The position numbers and the translations under genes were made by a program. Shown here piece by piece: positions 1 through 5,439 of a stretch of DNA of 5,704 bases. Origin of the DNA: Spirochaetales bacterium (GTDB lineage Bacteria; Spirochaetota; Spirochaetia; DTKZ01); the NCBI GenBank assembly GCA_031274005.1, contig JAISQU010000338.1:1-5704 (forward strand), in the 5' to 3' direction. The notes beneath the pieces are model-generated. The model was not told the DNA's origin. It ran no database searches and was given only the letters and a program-made list of their open reading frames with translations. The number at the start of each line of letters is the position of its first letter. Position 1 is the stretch's first letter.

Positions 1-30
1 AAATTTGAAAAAATTTGTCCTGCAATCCCC

Positions 31-66
31 AAAAGCATTCAAATTGTCAGCAATTTGAATGCTTTT
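31..66. terminator. Perfect 16-bp A+T-rich hairpin, probable bidirectional terminator
   Basis: Arms 31-46 and 51-66 are perfectly complementary around the 4-base loop TCAG. The stem starts with AAAA and ends with TTTT, so an RNA from either strand would end its stem in a short U run, as in bidirectional intrinsic terminators. It could close a gene lying left of the window on the + strand, or act as a second stop for leftward transcripts from 358. No long U tract follows the stem, so the terminator reading is moderate. A weak - strand open frame from 72 overlaps it. Confidence 0.5.
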
Positions 67-128
67 ACCCATAAAAAACGCTTCCAGACAGCAATACCAT
101 ATTTAGTCGCATGGTGCTAGGGATATGG

Positions 129-194
129 CCGGGGCGATAAAAAAAGCGAACGGCTTCGGTCCGCCGCTAGAGAGAGCTTTTTTTATCGCCCCGG
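129..194 (-). terminator. 19-bp long-range hairpin enclosing an intrinsic terminator
   Basis: Arms 129-147 and 176-194 are perfectly complementary over 19 bp, including an A7/T7 block, and enclose 28 bases. Read on the - strand, the inner segment 168-145 folds into a G+C-rich stem: AGCG pairs with CGCT and CGG pairs with CCG around a G/TT internal loop. Seven T follow at once (145-139). That is the layout of a Rho-independent terminator for leftward transcription. On the + strand the inner stem is separated from the T run by AGAGAGAGC, so termination in that direction is less convincing. I see it as the likely 3' end of the RNA started from the sigma-54 promoter. Confidence 0.6.
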
Positions 195-358
195 TCTTTG
201 TGTTTAGTTTACCATGAGTTTAAATTTGGAATGGCTGAGGCGGGCTTATAAAGCCGGAAGGCAGGGCTTGCGCCCTGCCTTCCGGCTTTTACTTTTTTAC
301 ATGGAATACGTTTTGGGTAAGGAAGAACAGGACTTTTTATAATCCACTTTTTTAACTG
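139..358 (-). ncRNA. Candidate sigma-54-dependent small RNA, about 220 nt
   Basis: This is a predicted transcript, not a recognised RNA family. The 5' end is placed 12 bases after the GC of the -12 element, near an A at 357 or 359. The 3' end is placed at the T7 run closing the inner hairpin at 145-168. Between them lie an A-rich, unpaired-looking leader (about 295-358), a very stable 18-bp hairpin (250-289) and a linker (195-249). Open frames inside are only a few codons long: one ATG near 301 is followed at once by TAA, and another near 214 ends after three codons. The combination of a dedicated promoter, structured body, terminator and no ORF fits a trans-acting regulatory RNA. An untranslated leader for a gene beyond the left edge is the main alternative. 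Confidence 0.4.
250..298. terminator. Perfect 18-bp G+C-rich hairpin with T-rich flank on the + side
   Basis: Arms 250-267 and 272-289 match perfectly around the loop TTGC. On the + strand the stem is followed by TTTTACTTTTTT, a good intrinsic-terminator tail. On the - strand only TTTATAAG follows, so leftward transcripts would terminate poorly here. No + strand gene upstream in the window needs a terminator. It may therefore serve a gene left of the window as a backup, insulate against antisense transcription, or act as a structural stem of the leftward candidate RNA. Confidence 0.6.
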
Positions 359-368
359 TACTATATAT

Positions 369-385
369 AGCAAAGAGTGTGCCAA
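369..385 (-). promoter_or_regulatory. Sigma-54 (RpoN) -24/-12 promoter
   Basis: Read on the - strand the site is TTGGCACACTCTTTGCT. The consensus is YTGGCACGRNNNTTGCW. The invariant GG and GC dinucleotides are present with the correct spacing, TGGCAC and TTGC are complete, and the flanking Y and W positions also agree. Only the weakly conserved G and R after TGGCAC differ. It lies in non-coding DNA and points leftward with a start expected near 358. The gene for a sigma-54-dependent activator ends 228 bases upstream of it, and a dyad-rich cluster lies at enhancer distance. There is no recognisable protein gene immediately downstream. Confidence 0.72.
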
Positions 386-533
386 TTTGTCTATCCCCCC
401 TGGCGGTAAAATACATTCAAAAATGAAAAAGCTAAAACATTACAGGGAAAGGAGTTAACTCCTCCGCCCCCGGAAGGGGTATCCTGGCGTCGATAGCGCC
501 CGCCGGGCGAAAAAGTCTTCGCGGCGCGATTCC
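386..533. other. Spacer between putative enhancer and promoter, with short dyads
   Basis: The stretch contains a perfect 14-bp palindrome AGGAGTTAACTCCT (450-463), a CCCC-GGAA-GGGG dyad (468-479) and a CGCCC-GCC-GGGCG dyad (497-509). None is followed by a T run on the + strand. On the - strand the T run lies before, not after, the 497-509 stem, so these are not convincing terminators. They could bind a further regulator, or form structure in the 3' untranslated part of the operon mRNA if transcription reads through. I did not find a clear IHF consensus. Confidence 0.35.
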
Positions 534-578
534 ATGCAAAATGCATAATTGCATATGCAAAAAACATTATCTATGCAA
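534..578. promoter_or_regulatory. Cluster of ATGCAA/TTGCAT half-sites, putative enhancer (UAS)
   Basis: ATGCAA occurs at 534-539, 555-560 and 573-578 on the + strand, and its complement TTGCAT at 549-554. A related ATGCAT lies at 541-546. The pair at 549-560 forms the perfect 12-bp palindrome TTGCATATGCAA. Relative to a predicted start at 358 of the leftward sigma-54 promoter the cluster spans about -176 to -220, a normal position for NtrC-family enhancer sites. Dimeric FIS-type helix-turn-helix activators bind such dyads. That the adjacent response regulator binds here is inference from position and symmetry; part of the repetition could reflect local A+T richness. Confidence 0.5.
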
Positions 579-590
579 ATTGAATAGATA
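559..590 (-). terminator. Weak candidate terminator of the leftward operon
   Basis: On the - strand, 23 bases after the regulator stop codon, TATCTAT (590-584) can pair with ATAGATA (574-568) around a 9-base loop. ATG and then six T (564-559) follow. The stem is only 7 bp and nearly all A/T, so it would be weak. It overlaps the ATGCAA cluster. No better terminator is seen directly downstream of the regulator gene. Confidence 0.25.
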
Positions 591-612
591 GCGCAGAAAG
601 GGTAAGCCGCAA

Positions 613-2025
613 TTACGTTTCGGCGCGGGTCTCCATCTCCTTCTGGCGGCGGCTCAGCGTAGACTGGGATACGCCGATAAGCCGGGCGGCGGCGCTTTGA
701 TTGCCTCCGCTTATTTTCAGGGCTTCGCGTATAAGCACATCTTCGGCCTCCCGCAGGGTGGGCAGTTTGTCTGTGCGGAACAGGGACAGCGCCGAAAAAC
801 GGCCTTCCTGAACTTCCGCGCCGCCGCCGTGTTTGTCTATATACTCCCGAAAGAAGACTATATCAAGACGCCCGGAATCGTTGCGGCTCACAGCGTCATA
901 AAGCAGGGAACTGAGCTCCCGGATATTTCCCGGAAAGCGATAGGATGACAAAAGGGAAACAAGGTCTTTGGGAACTTTGGGCGGCTGTTTTGAAAGCTGT
1001 CCGGCCGCTTCCGTAACAAAATGCCGGATAAGCGGCGCGAGGTCTTCCGGCCTGTCGCGCAGGGACGGCAGCTCTATGTGGTGCGCCATAAGGCGGTAGT
1101 ACAAATCAGGGCGGAAGCTCTTGTCCAACTGCCTGGCCTTAAGGTCCGCGTTTGTCGCCGCGATGATGCGCGCGCGGCAGCGGCCGGGGGTGTCGGTTCC
1201 CAGGGGGTAGAACTCCCCCTCTTGAAGAAGGCGCAGAAGTTTTATCTGTGATACAGGTTCCAGGTCGCCTATCTCATCAAGAAAGAGCGTACCCTCCGCG
1301 GCCTGTTCGATAAAACCCTTGCGCACACTGTCCGCGCCGGAGAAAGCGCCCTTCACATGCCCGAAGAGGGTGTCGGAAAAAAGCGTATCATCCAGACCGC
1401 TCACATTGACGGGCACAAAACGGCCCCGCCGCCCCGATATTTTGTGGATTATCCTCGCGATAAGTTCCTTGCCTGTGCCGCTTTCTCCGGTTACCAGAAC
1501 CGCTTTTGAGCTTGCCCGTATCGCTTCGATGTACGCGAAGATGGAACGCATGACATCGCTTACCGTGATGATTTCCTGAAACGCCTCGGGGTGATTCAGT
1601 TCCCAGTTGGGGGTCTGTTCAAGCTGATTTACCCTGCTCTGCAGTTCCCGTATTGTTGCCGCATGCCGTATGGTTGGCAGAAGGCGGCTTTCGGAAACAG
1701 GCTTGAGCAGAAAATCAAAAGCTCCCGCCTTCATGCATTCCACGGCCACGTCAACCGTGTCCTCAACGGTAATGATGACGACCGGAATGTCGGGATATTT
1801 TTCGTGGATATTCTGGAGAAGGCTCCGCCCTGAAACATGAGGCAGGTGCAGATCAAGCAGAACCAGATCGAATTTTTCCCCGGCAAGAAGACTCATCACA
1901 TTCCTGTCATCGCTGCACAGCCTCAGGCGGTCGTAGCCGTGCCCCTGCAAAAGTATCCTAAGATATTCCATAAGAATCGGGTCATCGTCGACAACCAGAA
2001 TAGAGGGCCGGGCGAAGGCGGGCAT
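613..2025 (-). CDS. NtrC-family sigma-54-dependent response regulator (REC, AAA+, FIS-type HTH)
   Basis: This 470-residue cytoplasmic transcription activator is full length for its class. The receiver domain (about 8-125) shows the acidic cluster D13-D15, phospho-acceptor D58 in LLDLHLP, T86 and K108-P109. The AAA+ domain (about 146-385) has Walker A GESGTGKE (180-187), Walker B GTLFLDE (245-251), the sigma-54 contact loop as GAFSGA (226-231), and RPDLYYRL with SLRDRPEDL further on. The C-terminal helix-turn-helix (about 440-462) reads GGNQSAAARLIGVSQSTLSR. Phosphorylation should drive ring assembly and ATP-dependent opening of sigma-54 promoters. The ATG lies 5 bases after the DUF1883 stop, with AAGGGG as ribosome site 11 bases upstream. 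The contact loop carries Ser in place of the usual Thr, a conservative variant. The specific target is unknown; the sigma-54 promoter at 369-385 is the nearest candidate. No classical partner kinase is visible. Confidence 0.95.
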   Translation of the reverse strand: MPAFARPSILVVDDDPILMEYLRILLQGHGYDRLRLCSDDRNVMSLLAGEKFDLVLLDLHLPHVSGRSLLQNIHEKYPDIPVVIITVEDTVDVAVECMKAGAFDFLLKPVSESRLLPTIRHAATIRELQSRVNQLEQTPNWELNHPEAFQEIITVSDVMRSIFAYIEAIRASSKAVLVTGESGTGKELIARIIHKISGRRGRFVPVNVSGLDDTLFSDTLFGHVKGAFSGADSVRKGFIEQAAEGTLFLDEIGDLEPVSQIKLLRLLQEGEFYPLGTDTPGRCRARIIAATNADLKARQLDKSFRPDLYYRLMAHHIELPSLRDRPEDLAPLIRHFVTEAAGQLSKQPPKVPKDLVSLLSSYRFPGNIRELSSLLYDAVSRNDSGRLDIVFFREYIDKHGGGAEVQEGRFSALSLFRTDKLPTLREAEDVLIREALKISGGNQSAAARLIGVSQSTLSRRQKEMETRAET

Positions 2026-2030
2026 GGTTT

Positions 2031-2312
2031 TTACGGCCCCTTGCGCCGTACTTCCACAAAAGCCTTGATCTCTCCTGAGGTTCTCAGTTCGATAATGACG
2101 TGCCAGTCGCTTTTATAGGGCGGGTCAAGAATGACTGTGGGAGCGCCGCCGAGCTGCTGTTTGAACTCGCAGGCTTTACCCAGACGGTATTTATAATAAT
2201 TACCCGTATCAAGAAGAAGTACACGAGCCTGAGCAAAATTCGTGGCGTCGTTCAGTTTGACGATAATCGACTCATGCTGTTCAGTCCTGACCTGGTAATG
2301 CAGATATTTCAT
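2031..2312 (-). CDS. DUF1883-like small protein
   Basis: This 93-residue protein starts at the ATG at 2312 (MKYLHYQVRTEQ). GGGGA lies 4 bases upstream of that ATG, and the start is 13 bases after the preceding stop codon. A longer reading from 2399 would overlap the upstream gene by over 70 bases and add residues that look like out-of-frame translation. The pattern resembles the DUF1883 family: an N-terminal Y/FLHY, VRLLDxxNYxxYRxG-like (here VLLLDTGNYYKYRLG), and a late SDWHVIIEL strand matching the family's GHWHVVVDL type. It has no signal peptide, no membrane segment and appears to be all beta. The family has no established function; as I recall, unverified here, the domain also occurs fused to TIR domains, which would hint at ligand sensing. 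Its place between a cyclic-nucleotide-binding protein and a response regulator suggests a signalling accessory role (inference). Confidence 0.7.
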   Translation of the reverse strand: MKYLHYQVRTEQHESIIVKLNDATNFAQARVLLLDTGNYYKYRLGKACEFKQQLGGAPTVILDPPYKSDWHVIIELRTSGEIKAFVEVRRKGP

Positions 2313-2325
2313 AGAATCCCCATGC

Positions 2326-3615
2326 CTACATATTTTTTCGCTGCGAGCTGGAAATGACGGCGTTGAGTTTGACAAGCCGCTGGGCGATAAGCCGGGCAAG
2401 AAGAATACCGTAATGAGGTTTTTCCCGTATGACGCTCATAAACTCGTTTTTCGATATTTTGAACAGAGTCGACGCGCCGCGGGACATAACCGTCGCGGAC
2501 CGCCTGTCGGCAAGAAGAAAGGACATCTCACCTATAAAAATATCTTCCGGACCCAGAGTCGAAACCTTCTTGCCCTTCGCCAGAATGTCAAACTCCCCCG
2601 CCGCGATATAATACAGGTAATTCGATTCTTCACCCTCGGTGATCACAACATCCCCCGGACCAAAGGTAATTTTCTCATGATTTGAAAAAAGCCCCGGAGC
2701 TTTTTCGGTATCTCCGGCGATATGCATCATGTCGAAGGACACCTCATTACCCGCGTCATTGTAGCGGAGGTTCTCGCCATAGTAGCCGGCCATTTTAATG
2801 CCGTGGCCGTGCATTTCCAGGTTAAGGTTTTTGTTTTCCATCCGGGCGCGCCAGTCAAAACCGGGCCCCTCGTCCCTGATCGAAAACGAAGATTTTTCTG
2901 TTGTAATAAGGTACCCAAAATGAACTTTTTTTGCCGCGACCCCGGGGTCTTTGAGTTTTTCGCGGATCAGGTCCAGGCCGTCCTTTCCGGCGTTGAGCCA
3001 CTTTGTTTTCTCATCGTAACCAATCCGGCAGTTGCCATGTTCCACCGCGTTCATAAGCAGTTCAAAAAGCGCCACGAGCAGCCTGTCCCGCCTGTCCTGG
3101 TTGATGTGCCCGCTGTTGTACAGGTAGTTCGTAATCAGATTGATATGGGTGCGGATAACAAAGGGGTCATTATCCATGACAAAAGTTCCCGAAATACTTT
3201 TCAGAAGATTCTGCTGAACATCGCGGTGAAACAAAAAATGATGATTCTGAAAAATGATTTTCATAACCCGGAAGAAACCCCAAATCATTTCCGCGCGGGG
3301 AATCAGGCTGATGATGTTTGAATTACGCATAAGCTCTTCGGCTTTCTGCGAGTCCCGGCTCAGATGAACGCCTATTATTCCGCCAAAGTGCAGCCAGGGA
3401 TCCGCCTTTGTTTGATTGATGATTGTGCAGGAGTCAATCTGAAAGTCGGAAATGTTTATAATACTGAGTTCAGGCAGTTCATACTTAAAGTATTCCAGCG
3501 CCATTTCCACAGTATCGATAAAAACAGGTTCAAACTGACCGTAAAACTTCGCGGCAATCCTTTTGATGATTCCGTTAAGTTCGAGGTCTGTACTGATAAC
3601 CGGCATCTTATTCAT
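2326..3615 (-). CDS. Pseudo-receiver / GHKL ATPase / cyclic-nucleotide-binding signalling protein
   Basis: This 429-residue soluble protein has three parts. Residues 1-125 have the rhythm of a receiver domain, with an acidic residue after a hydrophobic strand (D57) and a final amphipathic helix, but the acidic pair and the Lys-Pro switch are missing (IPRAE instead), so it is probably a degenerate receiver. Residues about 150-300 form an RsbW/SpoIIAB-like ATPase: N box ELLMNAVEHGN (185-195), G1 box DEGPGF (248-253), G2 box HGHGIKMA (269-276). No histidine phosphorylation (DHp) helix is evident. Residues about 308-420 are a cyclic-nucleotide-binding domain with the phosphate-binding cassette GEMSFLLADRRSATV (362-376). 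It could be a cNMP-gated serine kinase or a partner-switching protein. The start lies 7 bases after glnS, with AGG about 10 bases upstream. Substrate and nucleotide specificity are unknown. Confidence 0.82.
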   Translation of the reverse strand: MNKMPVISTDLELNGIIKRIAAKFYGQFEPVFIDTVEMALEYFKYELPELSIINISDFQIDSCTIINQTKADPWLHFGGIIGVHLSRDSQKAEELMRNSNIISLIPRAEMIWGFFRVMKIIFQNHHFLFHRDVQQNLLKSISGTFVMDNDPFVIRTHINLITNYLYNSGHINQDRRDRLLVALFELLMNAVEHGNCRIGYDEKTKWLNAGKDGLDLIREKLKDPGVAAKKVHFGYLITTEKSSFSIRDEGPGFDWRARMENKNLNLEMHGHGIKMAGYYGENLRYNDAGNEVSFDMMHIAGDTEKAPGLFSNHEKITFGPGDVVITEGEESNYLYYIAAGEFDILAKGKKVSTLGPEDIFIGEMSFLLADRRSATVMSRGASTLFKISKNEFMSVIREKPHYGILLARLIAQRLVKLNAVISSSQRKNM

Positions 3616-3622
3616 TGTCTTA

Positions 3623-5326
3623 TTACCTGCCGCTGGTAGTTTTGTTTTGCAGTCTTGCCCATGTATCCTTAAGCGTTACGGTACGGTTAAAAACCAGCCG
3701 CCCCTGCCCCGCAAACTTTGAATCCGCGCAGAAATACCCCTGCCGCAAAAACTGAAAAGTCTCGCCGGGTTTTGCGTCTTTCAAACCCGGCTCGACCTTG
3801 CAGCCTGAAAGAATTTTCAGCGAACCGGGATTGATAAAATCTTCCCAGTTTTTGCCCTCGGGCACATCAGAGGGGTCTGCAAGGGTAAAAATGTTGTCGT
3901 ACAGCCGGACTTCCGCCTCCGCAGCGTGAGCGGCCGATACCCAGTGCGACGTGCCTTTTACCTTGCGTCCGTCCGGCGTCGCGCCGCCGCGGGATTCGGG
4001 ATCGTAGGTACACAGGATTTCAGTTATCTCGCCCGCGGCGTTTTTGGTAAGGCCGCTGCAGGTTATATAGTAGGCGTGCTTGAGGCGGATTTCCTTTCCC
4101 GGCGACAGACGGAAAAAACCCTTGGGCGGGACTTCCGCAAAATCCTCGCGCTCAATGTAAAGAGTTTTGCTGAAAGGTATTTTCCTCGTACCGGCTGCGG
4201 GATCCTCCGGGTTGTTATCCGCGTCGAACTCCTCAACCTGGGCATCCGGGTAATTGGTAATCGTCAGCCTGAGCGGATCAAGCACAGCCATAACCCGCCT
4301 CGCGCGCTTGTTTAAATCCTCGCGCAGGCAGAACTCAAGAAACGCAAGATCAATCATACTATTGACCTTTGCCACGCCTATACGCTCAGCAAAGGCCCTG
4401 ATCGCTTCGGGCGTGTAACCGCGGCGGCGCAGACCCGAAATCGTCGGCATGCGCGGGTCGTCCCAGCCGTCGACAATGTTCTTTTGCACCAGTTCCAGAA
4501 GCCGCCGCTTTGACATCATCGTATACGTAAGGTTCAGGCGCGCAAACTCAATTTGCCGCGGCCTGTGTTTCAGTTCCAGAGCGGCCGTGAACCAGTCGTA
4601 CAGAGGCCGGTGATTTTCAAACTCAAGGGAACACAGAGAATGAGTAATACCCTCAATGGCGTCGCTCTGACCATGGGCGTAGTCGTACATGGGGTAGATG
4701 CACCAGGCGTCGCCCGTGCGGTGATGGGTCTCGCGCCGTATGCGGTACATAACAGGGTCTCGCATATTCAGATTGGGAGAACTCATATCAATTTTCGCGC
4801 GAAGAACCTTGCTGCCGTCAGGAAACCCGCCCGCCCTCATGCGGCGGAAAAGGTCCAGATTTTCCTCCGGCGCGCGAGTGCGCCAGGGACTCAGTTTACC
4901 CGGCTCCGAAGGCGCCCCCCGCATCCTGCTGATTTCCTCCGCGCTGGAATCATCCACATAGGCCAGACCCTTCTGAATCAAAAACTCCGCCCACTGGTAA
5001 AGCTGTTCAAAATAGTCCGAAGCGTAAAACATATTGTCCCAAGTAAAACCCAGCCAGCGGATATCCTCCTGAATAGCGTCTATGTATTCCACATCTTCTT
5101 TGGACGGATTTGTGTCGTCCATACGCAGATTACAGACGCCGCCATAGTCCCGCGCTATGCCAAAGTCTATGCAAATAGCCTTTGCGTGGCCGATGTGCAA
5201 ATAGCCGTTCGGCTCCGGCGGAAAGCGGGTAGTTATTTTTCCGCTCACCTTGCCGTTTTTTATATCCTCGTTAATGAACTCCCGGATAAAATCGGAGCTC
5301 GCCGCCTGTGAAATATTCTCCGCCAT
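3623..5326 (-). CDS. glnS: Glutaminyl-tRNA synthetase (class I)
   Basis: This 567-residue enzyme charges tRNA(Gln) with glutamine using ATP, in the cytoplasm. It shows the class I signature HIGH (residues 44-47, within PPEPNGYLHIGHAKA), LRMDDTNP (67-74), the GlnRS-type stretch CIYPMYDYAHGQSDAIEG (209-226) with THSLCSLEFENHR (228-240), and MSKR (271-274) as the KMSKS counterpart. The C-terminal part is the beta-barrel anticodon-binding region. Length is close to bacterial GlnRS. I choose the ATG at 5326 because TTGGAG lies 6 bases upstream; a TTG at 5347 would add seven residues but has no better ribosome site. GlnRS is absent from many bacteria, which use Glu-tRNA amidotransferase instead, so it may have been acquired by transfer in this lineage (inference). 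It leads the signalling genes. Confidence 0.96.
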   Translation of the reverse strand: MAENISQAASSDFIREFINEDIKNGKVSGKITTRFPPEPNGYLHIGHAKAICIDFGIARDYGGVCNLRMDDTNPSKEDVEYIDAIQEDIRWLGFTWDNMFYASDYFEQLYQWAEFLIQKGLAYVDDSSAEEISRMRGAPSEPGKLSPWRTRAPEENLDLFRRMRAGGFPDGSKVLRAKIDMSSPNLNMRDPVMYRIRRETHHRTGDAWCIYPMYDYAHGQSDAIEGITHSLCSLEFENHRPLYDWFTAALELKHRPRQIEFARLNLTYTMMSKRRLLELVQKNIVDGWDDPRMPTISGLRRRGYTPEAIRAFAERIGVAKVNSMIDLAFLEFCLREDLNKRARRVMAVLDPLRLTITNYPDAQVEEFDADNNPEDPAAGTRKIPFSKTLYIEREDFAEVPPKGFFRLSPGKEIRLKHAYYITCSGLTKNAAGEITEILCTYDPESRGGATPDGRKVKGTSHWVSAAHAAEAEVRLYDNIFTLADPSDVPEGKNWEDFINPGSLKILSGCKVEPGLKDAKPGETFQFLRQGYFCADSKFAGQGRLVFNRTVTLKDTWARLQNKTTSGR

Positions 5327-5332
5327 ATCTGT

Positions 5333-5338
5333 CTCCAA
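5333..5338 (-). promoter_or_regulatory. Ribosome binding site deciding the glnS start
   Basis: TTGGAG on the - strand lies 6 bases before ATG at 5326. It overlaps the region that would be coding if the TTG at 5347 were used, which supports the shorter protein. Confidence 0.75.
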
Positions 5339-5366
5339 TATATACAAGATATAGTCCCGAAAGACC

Positions 5367-5372
5367 AGTATA
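5367..5372 (-). promoter_or_regulatory. Putative sigma-70 -10 element for glnS
   Basis: TATACT on the - strand, 40 bases upstream of the glnS ATG, is five of six to TATAAT. A -35 element at 17-bp spacing would be TTCCAA, only three of six to TTGACA, so it is weak. It would leave a short leader of about 30 bases. Confidence 0.4.
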
Positions 5373-5401
5373 ACAGGCTTATTTAAGTTTTGGAAGAGCC
5401 C

Positions 5402-5439
5402 GCCGACATGCGGTTCGCATGGGCGAACCGCATGTCGGC
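5402..5439. repeat. Perfect 17-bp hairpin in the glnS-bioA divergent region
   Basis: Arms 5402-5418 and 5423-5439 are perfectly complementary around the loop ATGG. With one bulged C (5440) the stem extends by CCC/GGG. Neither strand has a T run after the stem, and both flanking genes read away from it, so it is not placed as a terminator for either gene. It could be a dispersed repeat of REP type, an operator, or a stem in the bioA leader. Its role is unknown. Confidence 0.65.

Larger units (their letters stand above)
1..612. other. Structured non-coding region downstream of the response regulator gene
   Basis: No convincing protein gene is seen on either strand. From right to left the region holds a half-site cluster (534-578), several short dyads (450-509), a sigma-54 promoter on the - strand (369-385), and three long perfect hairpins (250-289, 129-194, 31-66). 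Short open frames exist on the - strand, such as 15 codons starting at 112 and a frame starting at 72 that leaves the window, but they look weak. The density of perfect dyads and the lack of coding sequence suggest regulatory DNA and a non-coding transcript rather than a decayed gene. Confidence 0.7.

Noticed and set aside
70..112. 15-codon frame on the - strand from ATG at 112
   Set aside because: There is no ribosome binding site before it and it ends after 15 codons, so a leader peptide is not supported.
421..533. A known riboswitch in the G+C-rich stretch
   Set aside because: I could not match the conserved cores of the common classes, and no gene with a leader begins downstream on either strand.
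1..612. CRISPR array or insertion sequence end
   Set aside because: The hairpin arms are unrelated to each other, there are no regularly spaced direct repeats, and there is no transposase or target-site duplication.
2313..2399. N-terminal extension of the DUF1883-like protein to a start at 2399
   Set aside because: It overlaps the end of the upstream gene in another frame, its residues do not resemble the family, and the ATG at 2312 has a ribosome site and the usual MKYLHY-type start.
2722..3321. 199-codon open frame on the + strand
   Set aside because: It lies antisense within the sensor gene, whose - strand frame carries intact ATPase and cyclic-nucleotide-binding motifs. The + product shows no recognisable domain.
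4553..5311. 252-codon open frame on the + strand
   Set aside because: It is antisense to glnS, which is unambiguous. The frame reflects codon bias on the opposite strand.
5327..5347. glnS start at TTG 5347
   Set aside because: It adds seven residues without a better ribosome site and buries the TTGGAG that fits the ATG at 5326.
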